Positions 34,627 through 44,579 are shown, counted from the first letter of the stretch. The stretch is DNA of 64,000 bases from Bacteriovoracaceae bacterium (GCA_029865945.1 JARXAH010000019.1:1-64000), one strand, 5' to 3'. Made by a program: numbers and translations. Notes: generated from the letters alone by a model not told the origin.

Positions 34627-34932
34627 TTACCAACTTGCTTTAGTTACGCCAGGAATCAACCCCTGAAGTGCCAACTCTCTAAACTTCATCCTTGAAAGTC
34701 CAAATTTTTGGTATACCCCCCTGCTTCTTCCTGTAAGCAAGCACCTACTACGATATCTCACAGAACTTCCATTACGGTTAAGCTTTTGTAATTTTCTCAT
34801 TGCCAAGTCTCTCGAATCATCGCTTAGCATATCGTCTATAATGTTCGCCTTGAGTAATTTTCTTTTCTTTGCTTGCGACGCAATCATTTTTTTTCTTTTT
34901 TCATTTTTAACAACAGATGCTAATGTAGCCAT
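34627..34932 (-). CDS. rpsN: 30S ribosomal protein S14 (zinc-free form)
   Basis: The 101-residue S14 of the small-subunit head is the long form without the zinc CxxC pairs of short S14; only one Cys is seen, in [16 protein letters not shown]. It ends in the universal [15 protein letters not shown] block. It lies between rplE and rpsH. Confidence 0.97.
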   Translation of the reverse strand: MATLASVVKNEKRKKMIASQAKKRKLLKANIIDDMLSDDSRDLAMRKLQKLNRNGSSVRYRSRCLLTGRSRGVYQKFGLSRMKFRELALQGLIPGVTKASW

Positions 34933-34970
34933 TTTAAATATTCCTTATGTCGATATTATAATTTTAATAA

Positions 34971-35510
34971 TTAAGATTTGAATGGCATTCCAAAAGCCCT
35001 TAATAATGCTCTTCCCTCTTCATTAGTTTTTGCTGTTGTTACAAAGTTTATTGCCATTCCTCGAACCTTATCAACTTTGTCATAATTAATCTCTGGAAAA
35101 ATAATTTGTTCTTTTAAGCCGAGACTATAGTTACCATTTCCGTCAAACCCACTAGCGTTAAGGCCACGAAAGTCTTTTACTCGCGGTAAAGAAAAATTAA
35201 CCAACCTATCTAAAAATTCAAACATTCTTTCGCCACGTAAGGTAACCATAGCACCTAGAGCCAAGCCTGTTCGGATTTTAAAAGTAGCTATTGATTTTTT
35301 TGCTTTTGCAACAACAGGCTTCTGACCGGTAATTGATCCCAAATCTTCAACCACGCTTTCGATTATTTTTGGATTAGCAACAGCATCACGCGTTACACAT
35401 GAAACAACAATTTTTTCTAACCTTGGAACTTGGTTTACATTTTTGAACCCAAAAGTACTAATAAGTTCTTTCTTGATTTCTTTTTCATATTTTTCTTTAA
35501 GTCTAGACAT
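34971..35510 (-). CDS. rplE: 50S ribosomal protein L5
   Basis: L5 binds 5S rRNA and contacts P-site tRNA. The 179 residues include [14 protein letters not shown], the [19 protein letters not shown] stretch, [18 protein letters not shown] and the RDFRGL-like loop ([13 protein letters not shown]). It lies 28 bp after rplX in the spc operon. Confidence 0.98.
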   Translation of the reverse strand: MSRLKEKYEKEIKKELISTFGFKNVNQVPRLEKIVVSCVTRDAVANPKIIESVVEDLGSITGQKPVVAKAKKSIATFKIRTGLALGAMVTLRGERMFEFLDRLVNFSLPRVKDFRGLNASGFDGNGNYSLGLKEQIIFPEINYDKVDKVRGMAINFVTTAKTNEEGRALLRAFGMPFKS

Positions 35511-35538
35511 TATAAGATCCTCTAAAATAAATTATTTT

Positions 35539-35847
35539 TTAAACTATTGTATTGCAAGCTTTTAAAAATCTTACCTTCTTCCCGTCAACTAGTTTTATTC
35601 CCACCCGCGATTGCTTTTGCTTAACCACGCTATAGTGCGAGACATTACTAATGTGTAGGGGAGCCTCTATTTCTATAAAACCAGGCTGTTGATCTGTTTG
35701 CGTAGCCTTTTTCGCTTTCTTTACAAGATTTACTCCCTCGATCACAACCTGATTATTATCAGCATTGATTTTTCGAACTTTACCTTGCTTGCCTCTGCTT
35801 TTTCCAGCTAGAACAATTACCAAGTCGCCTATTTTAATTTTATTCAT
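35539..35847 (-). CDS. rplX: 50S ribosomal protein L24
   Basis: L24 is an assembly-initiator protein with a KOW domain. The 102 residues start MNKIKIGDLVIVLAGKSRGK, the KOW motif, with GVNLVKKAKK and the HISNVSHY block following. It lies 18 bp after rplN. Confidence 0.97.
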   Translation of the reverse strand: MNKIKIGDLVIVLAGKSRGKQGKVRKINADNNQVVIEGVNLVKKAKKATQTDQQPGFIEIEAPLHISNVSHYSVVKQKQSRVGIKLVDGKKVRFLKACNTIV

Positions 35848-35865
35848 ATCTGTAATCCTAGTTAT

Positions 35866-36237
35866 TTATAATACTTCAGTTGCTAGCGAACATATTTTAG
35901 TAAAGTTCTTATTTCTAAGTTCTCTTGAGACAGGCCCTAGAATTCTCGTTCCTACTGGATCACTCGATTCTTTTGCAATGAGAACAACACTGTTATCATC
36001 AAATCTGATGGATGAACCATCTTCTCTTATAACTGGAGATTTTGTTCGCACAACCACCGCATATTTGACGTCACCTTTCTTTACTTTGGCTCCGTTAATA
36101 GCATCCTTAACAGCGACCACTATCACGTCACCGACTCCAGCAAACATTCTCTTTGAGCCACCTAAAACCTTAATACATTCAACTAATCTTGCTCCAGAAT
36201 TATCAGCAACTGTTAGCTTTGTAAGCATCTGAATCAT
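35866..36237 (-). CDS. rplN: 50S ribosomal protein L14
   Basis: L14 forms an intersubunit bridge. The 123-residue protein has the near-invariant [17 protein letters not shown] start, the [11 protein letters not shown] strand, VVVRTK and the RIFGPV-type sequence [11 protein letters not shown]. It lies between rpsQ and rplX. Confidence 0.98.
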   Translation of the reverse strand: MIQMLTKLTVADNSGARLVECIKVLGGSKRMFAGVGDVIVVAVKDAINGAKVKKGDVKYAVVVRTKSPVIREDGSSIRFDDNSVVLIAKESSDPVGTRILGPVSRELRNKNFTKICSLATEVL

Positions 36238-36274
36238 ATAGCTACCCTTTTAGTAAACTTTTAAATATCATTCT

Positions 36275-36520
36275 CTAAGCAATTACTGCCGGTAAAATTA
36301 TCCATCTCTTTAACTTAGAGATAGGTTTTGATTCCATTAGTGTTACAACATCCCCGATATTTGTTAAATTCAATTCATCATGAGCATGGTATTTCTTACT
36401 CGTAAGCATGAATTTACTATACTTTGGGTGTTTATATCGTCGAACTACTTCAACGACTAAGGACTTATTGCCTGACTTGCTAACAACCTTTCCCTTAAAT
36501 GTTCTCTTAAGCTTGTGCAT
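36275..36520 (-). CDS. rpsQ: 30S ribosomal protein S17
   Basis: S17 binds 16S rRNA early in 30S assembly. The 81-residue OB-fold protein includes the FKGKVVSKSGNKS strand and the RRYKHPKYSKF loop, followed by HDELNLTNIGD, the family signature region. It starts 9 bp after the rpmC stop. Confidence 0.97.
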   Translation of the reverse strand: MHKLKRTFKGKVVSKSGNKSLVVEVVRRYKHPKYSKFMLTSKKYHAHDELNLTNIGDVVTLMESKPISKLKRWIILPAVIA

Positions 36521-36529
36521 TTTTAACTC

Positions 36530-36697
36530 CTAGGCGCTATGGCCAGCAACTATTTTCGCAATTTCTTTTTTCAGTAAATTAGCTTTAGCTTGATTAAAAG
36601 TCCCTGATACACTCTTCTCAAGCTTCATTTCAAATATCTGCTTTTTTAATTTTTCAACTTTCAATTTACTTGCTGTTGTCTGAATATTTTCTTTCAT
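36530..36697 (-). CDS. rpmC: 50S ribosomal protein L29
   Basis: This small gene was recovered by reading the rplP-rpsQ gap. It encodes 55 residues starting MKENIQTTASKLKVEK, in two helices. The segment IFEMKLEKSVSGTFNQAK aligns with the LRFQ...TGQLEN...R block of L29, though it is diverged and shorter than usual (60-67 residues). Position between rplP (7 bp) and rpsQ supports the call. L29 lies by the tunnel exit near the trigger factor site. Confidence 0.9.
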   Translation of the reverse strand: MKENIQTTASKLKVEKLKKQIFEMKLEKSVSGTFNQAKANLLKKEIAKIVAGHSA

Positions 36698-36704
36698 TTT
36701 CTAC

Positions 36705-37124
36705 CTATTTACTTTCTACGAACTTAGAAATGATTTTAGTTTTTACTGGCAATTTATAAGAAGCTACCCTCAAAGCCTCGTGAGCAGTTGCTTTGTCAAG
36801 CCCCTTTACTTCAAACATAATTCTTCCAGGTTTTACCACAGCGACCCATAACTCTGGAGAACCTTTCCCGCTTCCCATTCTTACCTCAGCCGGCTTACGA
36901 GTGAGTGACTTGTGTGGAAAAATTTTAATATAGACTTCTCCACCCTTCTTCGTGTGTCGCGATATGGCAACTCTCGCTGCCTCTATTTGTCTATTTGTTA
37001 TAAATCCAGGAGTAGATGCCTGAATGCCAAATTCTCCAAACGTAAGAGTATTGCCACGTAGTGCAACTCCTCTCATTCTTCCCTTCTGTTGTTTTCTCCA
37101 CTTAACTTTTTTTGGACTTAACAT
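36705..37124 (-). CDS. rplP: 50S ribosomal protein L16
   Basis: L16 organises the A-site region of the large subunit. The 139 residues open with [19 protein letters not shown]; the [16 protein letters not shown] and [22 protein letters not shown] blocks follow. It sits between rpsC and rpmC in the S10 operon. Confidence 0.98.
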   Translation of the reverse strand: MLSPKKVKWRKQQKGRMRGVALRGNTLTFGEFGIQASTPGFITNRQIEAARVAISRHTKKGGEVYIKIFPHKSLTRKPAEVRMGSGKGSPELWVAVVKPGRIMFEVKGLDKATAHEALRVASYKLPVKTKIISKFVESK

Positions 37125-37155
37125 AATTATTTCACCTTAAAAATTAAAACAGACC

Positions 37156-37782
37156 CTATTGATAAATCTCACCTTTATAAACCCAGACCTTAACTCCTAT
37201 TATTCCGTACGTAGTGTTGGCTTCCGCAGTATTATAATCAATGTCTGCTCTTAACGTGTGTAGCGGTACCTTTCTTTCAGCATAACCTTCCGTGCGAGCC
37301 ATCTCAGCCCCACCAAGCCTGCCAGCGCACTTTATTTTTATTCCTTTAACTCCGGACCTAAATGCTGATGTCATTACTTTTTTCATAGCTCTTCTAAATG
37401 CAACTCTTTTTTCAAGTTGGTGTGCAATATTTTCTGCAATTAACTTAGCTTCTGCGTCCGGTCTTTTTACTTCAGCAATATTAAAGAAAATTGTACTATT
37501 TGTAATTTGCTTAAGGTCATGTCTGATTTTTTCTATTCCGGCACCTTTCTTTCCTATAGCCACACCAGGTTTTGCTGAATATACAGTTATCTTGACTTGG
37601 TTTGCAGTTCTTGAAATTTCAGTTTTGGCAATTGAAGCTCCTGCTAGAACATCATTCAAATACTTTCTAATTCGTAAATCCTGGGAAAGTATCTCAGGGT
37701 AATTATCCTTAACATACCAATTAGAGTGCCAACCCTTTATATAACCAAGTCTAAAACCATACGGATGTACTTTTTGGCCCAT
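37156..37782 (-). CDS. rpsC: 30S ribosomal protein S3
   Basis: S3 lies at the mRNA entry and takes part in mRNA unwinding. The 208 residues begin MGQKVHPYGFRLGY. A KH domain carries KPGVAIGKKGAGIEKIR, and the C-terminal domain has KIKCAGRLGGAEMARTE. It lies 15 bp after rplV. Confidence 0.98.
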   Translation of the reverse strand: MGQKVHPYGFRLGYIKGWHSNWYVKDNYPEILSQDLRIRKYLNDVLAGASIAKTEISRTANQVKITVYSAKPGVAIGKKGAGIEKIRHDLKQITNSTIFFNIAEVKRPDAEAKLIAENIAHQLEKRVAFRRAMKKVMTSAFRSGVKGIKIKCAGRLGGAEMARTEGYAERKVPLHTLRADIDYNTAEANTTYGIIGVKVWVYKGEIYQ

Positions 37783-37797
37783 ATTCAGATTCCCCTA

Positions 37798-38136
37798 TTA
37801 TTTTTTTTCGTCCAATTTGATACTTATTTTACTTGATCTCTTATTTATTCTAAATGCCCGACCCTGAGCCCGTGGCATTATGCGTTTCAAAGTCGGTCCT
37901 TCGTCAACGAGTACTTCCGTTAATCTAAGGTTATCCAAATCATAACGAGACGACTTATCAGCAATCGATAATCCACTATTAATTAGTTTTACTATAGCAA
38001 GCGCTATTTCTCTTTTTTCATTATACCGAAGGACCTGAAGCGCCTCTGACACTCTCTTCCCTCTAACTAGATTCGCGACTAATCTAGCTTTCTTAGCTGA
38101 GAAACCTAGCGAATTATTTTTAACTGCAACTGTCAT
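37798..38136 (-). CDS. rplV: 50S ribosomal protein L22
   Basis: L22 lines the exit tunnel through its beta-hairpin. The 112 residues include SAKKARLVANLVRGK, and the hairpin with PRAQGRAFRINKRSSKISI whose tip forms part of the tunnel constriction. It lies between rpsS and rpsC. Confidence 0.98.
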   Translation of the reverse strand: MTVAVKNNSLGFSAKKARLVANLVRGKRVSEALQVLRYNEKREIALAIVKLINSGLSIADKSSRYDLDNLRLTEVLVDEGPTLKRIMPRAQGRAFRINKRSSKISIKLDEKK

Positions 38137-38180
38137 ATAAAATCCTTAAGTATCAGTAATAAATTAAACAACCCTTATCT

Positions 38181-38474
38181 CTAACCGTCTTTCTTATCTT
38201 TTTTATCTGCAGCACTGTGACCGTGAAAAACTCTTGTAAGAGAAAATTCACCAAGTTTGTGACCAACCATATTCTCAGTTACGTATACAGGAATAAATTT
38301 TTTTCCATTGTGAACTGCAAAAGTTAATCCAATGAAGTCTGGAACTATTGTTGATCTTCTCGACCAAGTTTTAATTACCTTATTTCCTTTCTTGTCATTT
38401 TCTAATTTGGCTTTTTTAGCTTTATCAAGCAGTGAAAACTCAATAAAGGGACCTTTTTTAAGTGAACGTGGCAT
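38181..38474 (-). CDS. rpsS: 30S ribosomal protein S19
   Basis: S19 in the small-subunit head contacts S13 and the A-site tRNA region. The 97 residues start [12 protein letters not shown] and contain [31 protein letters not shown] and the short basic tail. It lies 25 bp after rplB. Confidence 0.98.
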   Translation of the reverse strand: MPRSLKKGPFIEFSLLDKAKKAKLENDKKGNKVIKTWSRRSTIVPDFIGLTFAVHNGKKFIPVYVTENMVGHKLGEFSLTRVFHGHSAADKKDKKDG

Positions 38475-38499
38475 AACTATATCATCCTTTTCTTAAACG

Positions 38500-39321
38500 C
38501 TATTTCCGTCTCTTAACAATAAATTTATTAGTACGTTTATTTTTCCTAGTTTTAAAGCCCTTAGTAGACATACCCCAAGGAGTAACTGGGTGCCTTCCTC
38601 CAGATGTTCTACCTTCACCACCACCATGAGGGTGATCAATTGGATTCATGGCAACACCCCTTACGGATGGCCTCCAACCACGGTGCCTGCTCTTTCCGGC
38701 TTTTCCAATACTAATTAACTCATGTTCTAGGTTTCCGACTTGTCCGATTGTTGCTACACAACTTTCTGGAAATTTTCTTAATTCACCAGATGGCAATCTT
38801 AGTAAAACATGTCCTAACTCTCGTGCCATAATTTGTGCATATGCACCAGCTGACCTGGCTACCTGAGCTCCCGATCCAGGATAAAGTTCCACAGCGTGTA
38901 CTAGCGTACCAACAGGGATTTCTCTTAATTGTTTTGCGTTTCCTACTTTAATATCTGCTTCGTTACTAGAAGTTATTTTGTCTCCAATATTCATGCCAAT
39001 TGGTGATAAAATATATCTCTTGTCACCATCTAAATATGATACGAGAGCTATGTGAGCTGTACGATTCGGGTCATAGTGAATACCTTTTACAATACCAACA
39101 ATGCCTGTCTTATCACGTTTAAAATCAATTAATCGGTACTGTCTTTTATTTCCGCCTGACCGATGTCGCGATGTAATTCTACCTTGATTATTTCTTCCAA
39201 GAATCTTTGATTTACTTTCCTTAAGCGATTTTGGAGCAGAGTCGCCACTGAAAGTTCTTGAACTTTGAACAACCATTCCTCTTACGCCAGGAGTTGTTGG
39301 TTTAAATTTTCTTAAAGCCAT
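38500..39321 (-). CDS. rplB: 50S ribosomal protein L2
   Basis: L2 is needed for subunit joining and peptidyl transfer. The 273-residue protein has [11 protein letters not shown]-type [16 protein letters not shown], the [17 protein letters not shown] stretch, and the conserved C-terminal [18 protein letters not shown] with its essential His. It lies between rplW and rpsS. Confidence 0.99.
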   Translation of the reverse strand: MALRKFKPTTPGVRGMVVQSSRTFSGDSAPKSLKESKSKILGRNNQGRITSRHRSGGNKRQYRLIDFKRDKTGIVGIVKGIHYDPNRTAHIALVSYLDGDKRYILSPIGMNIGDKITSSNEADIKVGNAKQLREIPVGTLVHAVELYPGSGAQVARSAGAYAQIMARELGHVLLRLPSGELRKFPESCVATIGQVGNLEHELISIGKAGKSRHRGWRPSVRGVAMNPIDHPHGGGEGRTSGGRHPVTPWGMSTKGFKTRKNKRTNKFIVKRRK

Positions 39322-39355
39322 AATAACTGTCCTTTAATTTCTAAAAAAACAAATT

Positions 39356-39649
39356 CTACAGAGACTTGAAAAGTTCTATTTTTTGCCCTTCAGCAATTTG
39401 CACATACGCTTTCTTATAATAATTAATTTTCGTAGAAACATATTTCCCAAATCTCTTTGGTGGTTTTCTACCATTCACTGTATTTACTCGTAATACCTTG
39501 ACATCAAACAGCTTCTCTATTGCACTTTTGATTGCATGCTTACTTGCACCATCACAAACTTCGAATGAATATCTATTCAGCGCATCAACTAAAGAGGAAG
39601 ACTTCTCAGTTAGTATAGGTCTCTTAATTATTAAAGTTGCGTTTTCCAT
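39356..39649 (-). CDS. rplW: 50S ribosomal protein L23
   Basis: L23 is a docking site for SRP and trigger factor at the tunnel exit. The 97 residues have IIKRPILTEKSSSL, the FEVCDGASKHAIKSAIEKLF helix and NGRKPPKRFGKY. Its first 19 bases overlap the end of rplD in another frame; the AAGG SD lies inside rplD, suggesting translational coupling. Confidence 0.97.
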   Translation of the reverse strand: MENATLIIKRPILTEKSSSLVDALNRYSFEVCDGASKHAIKSAIEKLFDVKVLRVNTVNGRKPPKRFGKYVSTKINYYKKAYVQIAEGQKIELFKSL

Positions 39650-40278
39650 ATACCTTGTATCCTTTCAAGTAATTGTTTAAAGCACTCTTGATTTATAACT
39701 AAATTTTCATATTTAACCATGTCGTAAATATTCAAAGCACCAATACTTAGTGCTTTAGCGTTAGCTAGATTACTAGTAGCAAGCAAAACTTTATCTTCCT
39801 CAGTAGTAGATACGAACAATGCTTTGCCCATTTTTTTACTAGATAATATGTTATAGACCTCTTTTGTCTTTCCTGAATAATTGAACTCGCTAACTACGTA
39901 CAAGCTGTTGGAGTGAAACTTATCAATTAGAACAGAGTCAAGAGCTCTTAAATATGCTTTCTTGTTAACTTTTTGTTCGTATGATCTAGGAGATGGACCA
40001 TGTACAGTTCCGCCCCCAGGCATTAATGGAGAGCGAGTTGAACCTTGTCTGGCCCTACCTGTGCCCTTTTGCTTAAACGGTTTCTTGCCGCCACCAGATA
40101 CCATCGCTTTAGTTTTTGTAGCAGCTGTTCCGGCCCTACGACCCGCAAGTGTAGCTGTCACAACTTGATGAACTAGGGCAGTACTTTTTCTCTCTGGATC
40201 AAATTTAAAGTTAATACTAATTTTACCAACTTCATCTAATTTTTGATCGTATAACTTCAACGCTGTATTTTCCGACAT
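39631..40278 (-). CDS. rplD: 50S ribosomal protein L4
   Basis: L4 lines the tunnel and in E. coli represses the S10 operon. I start at the ATG of MSENTALK (215 residues), with an AAGGGAA SD; a TTG two codons upstream has poorer spacing. The tunnel loop KPFKQKGTGRARQGSTRSP and the GGGTVHGPSPR block are typical. It overlaps rplW by 19 nt. Confidence 0.97.
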   Translation of the reverse strand: MSENTALKLYDQKLDEVGKISINFKFDPERKSTALVHQVVTATLAGRRAGTAATKTKAMVSGGGKKPFKQKGTGRARQGSTRSPLMPGGGTVHGPSPRSYEQKVNKKAYLRALDSVLIDKFHSNSLYVVSEFNYSGKTKEVYNILSSKKMGKALFVSTTEEDKVLLATSNLANAKALSIGALNIYDMVKYENLVINQECFKQLLERIQGIWKTQL

Positions 40279-40314
40279 AAACAATTCCCTTAAATACTAA
40301 TTAAAAATCACAAT

Positions 40315-40968
40315 TTACTTCTTAACTGACTGCTTTATAAATACAAAAGATTCATTTGCGCCAGGAACGCACCCTCTTACTAGCATGTATCCCTTCTCAG
40401 TGTTCACTTCAACAACCTTCAGGTTTTGAACAGTCACTTTTTCGTCGCCCATATGTCCAGGCATTTTCTTTTCAGCAAATACTCTAGCTGGAGTTGCACG
40501 GTTTCCAATAGATCCCGATCGACGGTGAAACTGAGATCCATGAGCTCCAGGACCACCAGCGAAACCATGTCTTTTCATAACACCTTGGAAGCCTTTACCT
40601 TTGGACACCCCAGTCACATCAACGAATTCAATTTTTGAAAGATTGGAAAAGTCTACTTCAGCACCTAAACTCTCAATATTAGCGCTATCTGTTTTTACTT
40701 CGTAAAAACGCGCAAAGTTATTTTCAACTTTTGCTTTTCTTAAATGTCCAATTAATGGTTTAGGTAGAATAGATTCACGTTTTTGGTAATAACCGACTTG
40801 CAGAGCACTGTAGCCATCTTTTTCAGCAAGCTTAACTTGAGTGATTTTCGAAGGAATAAGTTTAATTACAGTAACGGGCACAGTATTGCCGTCTTTATCA
40901 AAAATTCTTGTCATTCCGGCTTTCTGGCCGACAACTACCCCAACGGATAGTTTCATAGAATCAGACAT
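40315..40968 (-). CDS. rplC: 50S ribosomal protein L3
   Basis: L3 starts large-subunit assembly and reaches the peptidyl-transferase centre. The 217 residues include VVVGQKAGMTRIFD, GVSKGKGFQGVMKRHGFAGGP, and HRRSGSIGNRATP with the conserved Gln/His loop region, then GHMGDEKVTVQNLKV. It is the second gene of the S10 segment, behind rpsJ. Confidence 0.98.
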   Translation of the reverse strand: MSDSMKLSVGVVVGQKAGMTRIFDKDGNTVPVTVIKLIPSKITQVKLAEKDGYSALQVGYYQKRESILPKPLIGHLRKAKVENNFARFYEVKTDSANIESLGAEVDFSNLSKIEFVDVTGVSKGKGFQGVMKRHGFAGGPGAHGSQFHRRSGSIGNRATPARVFAEKKMPGHMGDEKVTVQNLKVVEVNTEKGYMLVRGCVPGANESFVFIKQSVKK

Positions 40969-41036
40969 TGGAACTCCTTAAAAGGATCGAGTTCATAATC
41001 TGTTAGATTATGTTCAAATAATATTTATAATAAAAA

Positions 41037-41345
41037 CTAATACTTAATTTCTACATCTACACCAGCTGACAAGTCGAGCTTCATCAACGAATCAACTGTT
41101 TGTTGAGTTGGGTCAATGATGTCAATTAGTCTCTTGTGAGTTCGCATTTCAAACTGCTCGCGAGACTTCTTGTCAATATGAGGGGACCGAAGAACAGTAA
41201 ATCGATTAATTTCAGTTGGCATCGGAATTGGTCCTGCAACTCGCGCACCTGTATTACGTGCAGTCTGAACTATTTCTTGAACTGACTGATCTAAAATGTT
41301 GTAGTCGTAAGCTCGTAACTTAATTCTTAATCGATTTAATTTCAC
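41037..41345 (-). CDS. rpsJ: 30S ribosomal protein S10
   Basis: S10 (NusE) is both a small-subunit head protein and an antitermination factor partner of NusB. The 102 residues start at a GTG ([20 protein letters not shown]) with an AAGGTG SD 8 nt upstream. [29 protein letters not shown] is covered at about 38-66. It lies 82 bp after fusA; a promoter candidate sits in that gap. Confidence 0.98.
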   Translation of the reverse strand: MKLNRLRIKLRAYDYNILDQSVQEIVQTARNTGARVAGPIPMPTEINRFTVLRSPHIDKKSREQFEMRTHKRLIDIIDPTQQTVDSLMKLDLSAGVDVEIKY

Positions 41346-41378
41346 AGATCACACCTTTCTTTTAAAATTAACTTAAAA

Positions 41379-41407
41379 GTTATACATGTAGATTTACTAC
41401 AGTGCAA
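41379..41407 (-). promoter_or_regulatory. Possible promoter of the S10 segment
   Basis: Minus strand: TTGCAC, 17-nt spacer, TATAAC, about 30 nt before the rpsJ start. The -10 matches five of six consensus bases, the -35 three. The spacer contains a GTAG-N5-CTAC inverted repeat. It lies in the 82-bp fusA-rpsJ gap, where tufA would sit in many proteobacteria. Confidence 0.35.
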
Positions 41408-41427
41408 CTCTTTAGTTGTTTTTTTTA

Positions 41428-43560
41428 TTAAAATAAATAACTCATGCCTTTAGTATCCAAAATTTTCTTAGTTTTATTTAGATCTAATGAATCATAGTGT
41501 GAAAATTTCATAGTAAAAGTACCTCTTCCCTGTGTGCTTGATCTCAGAACGGTACTGTAGCCAAATAAATCTCCTAAAGGGGCAGTACAAAGTATCGCTT
41601 CAATATTTCCAGAAGAATTAACAGATAAAATATTGCCTCCTCGTGATGCAATACTTGAAATTACTTCTCCAGAGTACTCTAGAGGACAAGAAATTTCTAA
41701 TTCCATAATCGGTTGCATTAGTAAAGGCTGTGCCCTCCTAAAAGCACTTTGTATTGCATTAACCGCCGCTATTTTAAAAGCAATTTCCGATGATTTATCT
41801 TCTTCATAATGAATATTCAGAATTTCTACGGCCGTACTTAATACTGGATAGCCAAGCAAAACTCCTGCTTTAAAAAAATCATCAATACCGGCAATAGCGG
41901 CTTTAATGAATTGTTTTGGTAGTTCGCCAATTGATCTATAAGAATTTGAAACGATATTTTGCTGATTTTTAGAGTCAATAATAGGTGAAATTTTTATCTC
42001 TATTTCTGCAAGCATTTGCTTGCCTGCTATCTCAGAATGCAAGTGCTCTTTGAAAATTGCTTCTTTTGAGATTCGCTCTCGATAACTAACTTGTGGAGCA
42101 CCAATATTAAGAGGGATTCCAGATTCTCTCTTAAGCCTATCGATAATAATTTCTAAATGTAACTCGCCCATTCCCTTAATCAAAGTTTGGCCGGTTTCTT
42201 TATTTATCGAGTAGTGAAAAGTAGGATCTTCCGCTTTGAGTGATTGCAAGGCCTGCTGAAATTTATCTTCGTCTTCGGATTTTTTAAGCTCTACTGCCAA
42301 ATCCATTACAGGATCGGGAAAGTTCATAGGGTCGAGAATGATGGGAGCAGATGATGAACAAAAAGTTTCCCCTGTTCGCGTCTCTTTAGGCCCGCCGACA
42401 GCAACAATATCGCCCGCGTATGCTTCTTTGAGTTCCGTTCTTTTATTTGCATGCATTTTTAAGATTTTTAAAATTTTTTCTTTTTTTCCATTGTTTGAGT
42501 TAAGAAGGACATCTCCAACAGCAAGCGACCCACTATAAATTCTTAAAAAAGTTAAGCTCCCTAAAAATGAGTCATTCATTATTTTGAATGCCAATGCGCA
42601 AAAATGTGATTCTACGGATAGAGGAAATGAAACAATTTTGTCTTTTCCAGAAAGTGCGTATCCTGTAATTTCTTTAAAATCCATTGGGTTTGGAAGAAAA
42701 TCAATAACTCCATCTAATAGCGGCTGAATGCCTTTATTCTTAAAAGCAGAACCACAATATACAGGTATTAAACCATTGTGAATCGTGCATAACCTGATTG
42801 ATTTTTTTAATTCATCGCTTGAGATTGAATCGCCGTTTAAATATTTTGTTGCAAGCTCTTCATCAAAATCAATCATTGTACATATAAGTTCATCACGATA
42901 AATTTTTACAAGCTCATCTTCCTCAGAAGACAGTGTTTCAATTTTGAAATTTTTACCCTGTTCACTTTCATTCCAAATTATTTTATTTGCATCTAAAATG
43001 TCTATGACTCCGGCAAAATTATCCTCTTTGCCAATGGGAAGCTGCATGATTGCAATTTTCTTATTTAGCTTTGACCTAATTTGCTCAAGACAATTTTCAA
43101 AATCTGCCCCTAGGCGATCCATTTTATTTATGAATGCGATACGAGGAACTTTATATTTATCAGCTTGTCGCCAGACGGTTTCCGATTGCGGTTGCACTCC
43201 TGCAACCGCACAAAAAACTCCAACGGCCCCATCCAGAACTCTAAGTGAACGCTCAACCTCAATAGTAAAATCAACATGCCCCGGCGTATCAATAAGGTTG
43301 ATCTTATGATTCTTCCACTCGCATGTTGTTGCGGCAGATGTAATTGTAATTCCTCTTTCTTGTTCTTGAATCATCCAGTCCATGGTGGCAGTACCCTCAT
43401 GAACTTCACCAATTTTATAATTGATCCCCGTATAAAATAAAATTCTTTCGCTAACGGTTGTTTTACCTGCATCAATGTGTGCAATGATTCCAATATTACG
43501 AATAGATTGCATTCTTGAACCCGAAGCAGAAGTGGAATTCGAATTTGTTATTTGGGCCAT
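41428..43560 (-). CDS. fusA: Elongation factor G
   Basis: EF-G is the GTPase driving translocation and, with RRF, recycling. In 710 residues all G motifs are present: [33 protein letters not shown] and GSAFKN. Domains II to V follow, with GMGELHLEI and the domain V SRGG region. It is somewhat diverged: the domain IV loop before SSE reads HYEEDK, so the position of the conserved tip His (E. coli H583) is Glu (about E586). An N-terminal Ser/Asn-rich extension of about 15 residues precedes the G domain. It is separated from rpsG by a terminator-like hairpin. No tuf follows. Confidence 0.96.
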   Translation of the reverse strand: MAQITNSNSTSASGSRMQSIRNIGIIAHIDAGKTTVSERILFYTGINYKIGEVHEGTATMDWMIQEQERGITITSAATTCEWKNHKINLIDTPGHVDFTIEVERSLRVLDGAVGVFCAVAGVQPQSETVWRQADKYKVPRIAFINKMDRLGADFENCLEQIRSKLNKKIAIMQLPIGKEDNFAGVIDILDANKIIWNESEQGKNFKIETLSSEEDELVKIYRDELICTMIDFDEELATKYLNGDSISSDELKKSIRLCTIHNGLIPVYCGSAFKNKGIQPLLDGVIDFLPNPMDFKEITGYALSGKDKIVSFPLSVESHFCALAFKIMNDSFLGSLTFLRIYSGSLAVGDVLLNSNNGKKEKILKILKMHANKRTELKEAYAGDIVAVGGPKETRTGETFCSSSAPIILDPMNFPDPVMDLAVELKKSEDEDKFQQALQSLKAEDPTFHYSINKETGQTLIKGMGELHLEIIIDRLKRESGIPLNIGAPQVSYRERISKEAIFKEHLHSEIAGKQMLAEIEIKISPIIDSKNQQNIVSNSYRSIGELPKQFIKAAIAGIDDFFKAGVLLGYPVLSTAVEILNIHYEEDKSSEIAFKIAAVNAIQSAFRRAQPLLMQPIMELEISCPLEYSGEVISSIASRGGNILSVNSSGNIEAILCTAPLGDLFGYSTVLRSSTQGRGTFTMKFSHYDSLDLNKTKKILDTKGMSYLF

Positions 43561-43611
43561 GAAATTTTTCGCCTAACTTATTACTAGATTGAATTTCTTA
43601 AACTTTTCAAC

Positions 43612-43640
43612 AAAAAAAATGGGCCTAAAATTGGCCCATT
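43612..43640 (-). terminator. Intrinsic terminator between rpsG and fusA
   Basis: Minus-strand reading gives AATGGGCC, a 7-nt loop, GGCCCATT (perfect 8-bp stem, 43640-43618), then a run of six further T (43617-43612). It lies 55 bp beyond the rpsG stop and about 50 bp before fusA, inside what is usually one str operon. On the opposite strand no gene would use it. Confidence 0.75.
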
Positions 43641-43694
43641 ATTATAATGAAAAATAATTTTCTAAAAATAACTTCAATTAATTAAACCAAAAAA

Positions 43695-44165
43695 CTACCA
43701 CTTCAAATGTGCAAAAGCTTTATTTGCTTCGGCCATTTTATAAACGTCTTCTTTTTTCTTGATAGCTCCGCCTCTATTGTTTGCAGCATCAATCAATTCT
43801 TCTGCCAACTTATCAAGCATACTTTTACCTGAACGATCTTTTGCATTATCTCTAATCCATTTGATGGCCAATGATTGTCTTCTATTTGGTCTAACCTCTA
43901 TTGGAACTTGGTAAGTTGCTCCACCAATTCTTCTAGACTTTACTTCAACTGAAGGCTTAACATTGCTCATTGCTTTCTTGAATACTTTTATACCTTCTTC
44001 AGACATTTTTGATTCAATTTGATCTAATGCCCCATAGAATATTTTCTCAGCAATAGATTTTTTACCTGACTCCATAATTCCATTTATAAATTTAGTGATT
44101 GTAATATCATTAAATCGTGGATCTGGTAGTACGTCTCTAATTTCCGCTTTGTGTTTTCTACTCAT
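43695..44165 (-). CDS. rpsG: 30S ribosomal protein S7
   Basis: S7 nucleates the small-subunit head and in E. coli represses the str operon. The 156 residues open with [18 protein letters not shown] and contain [21 protein letters not shown] and the [25 protein letters not shown] tail region. It lies 39 bp after rpsL; a terminator follows. Confidence 0.98.
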   Translation of the reverse strand: MSRKHKAEIRDVLPDPRFNDITITKFINGIMESGKKSIAEKIFYGALDQIESKMSEEGIKVFKKAMSNVKPSVEVKSRRIGGATYQVPIEVRPNRRQSLAIKWIRDNAKDRSGKSMLDKLAEELIDAANNRGGAIKKKEDVYKMAEANKAFAHLKW

Positions 44166-44204
44166 TTTTTATTTTCCTTATTTCCTTAAATTCTCTCAAA
44201 TTCT

Positions 44205-44579
44205 TTATTTTTTAGGACGTTTTGCACCATACTTAGATCGTTGTTGTTTCATCTTGTCTACACCAGAACAATCTAATGCTCCTCGGACTGTGTGATAACG
44301 TACCCCAGGTAAATCTTTTACTCTTCCGCCCCGTACTAATACGATTGAGTGTTCCTGAAGATTATGACCTTCACCACCAATATAAGACGTAACCTCGTAA
44401 CCACTTGTTAACTTCACACGACAAACTTTTCTCATCGCTGAGTTTGGTTTTTTAGGAGTTGTTGTAAATACTCTCGTACAAACACCTCTTCGCTGTGGGC
44501 ATCCCACAAGTGCAGGTGACTTTGTTTTGTCAGATCGCAACTCACGACCTATACGTACTAATTGATTAATCGTTGGCAT
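44205..44579 (-). CDS. rpsL: 30S ribosomal protein S12
   Basis: S12 sits at the decoding centre. The 124 residues have [29 protein letters not shown] with the lysines at the streptomycin-resistance site in wild-type form, and [14 protein letters not shown]. No resistance substitution is visible there. It lies 81 bp after rpoC in the same direction. Confidence 0.98.
   Translation of the reverse strand: MPTINQLVRIGRELRSDKTKSPALVGCPQRRGVCTRVFTTTPKKPNSAMRKVCRVKLTSGYEVTSYIGGEGHNLQEHSIVLVRGGRVKDLPGVRYHTVRGALDCSGVDKMKQQRSKYGAKRPKK

Noticed and set aside
41405-41426. CAACT-CTTT-AGTTG plus eight T on the plus strand, between fusA and rpsJ
   Set aside because: The stem is only 5 bp and faces the wrong way; on the coding strand it is an A run, not a terminator.
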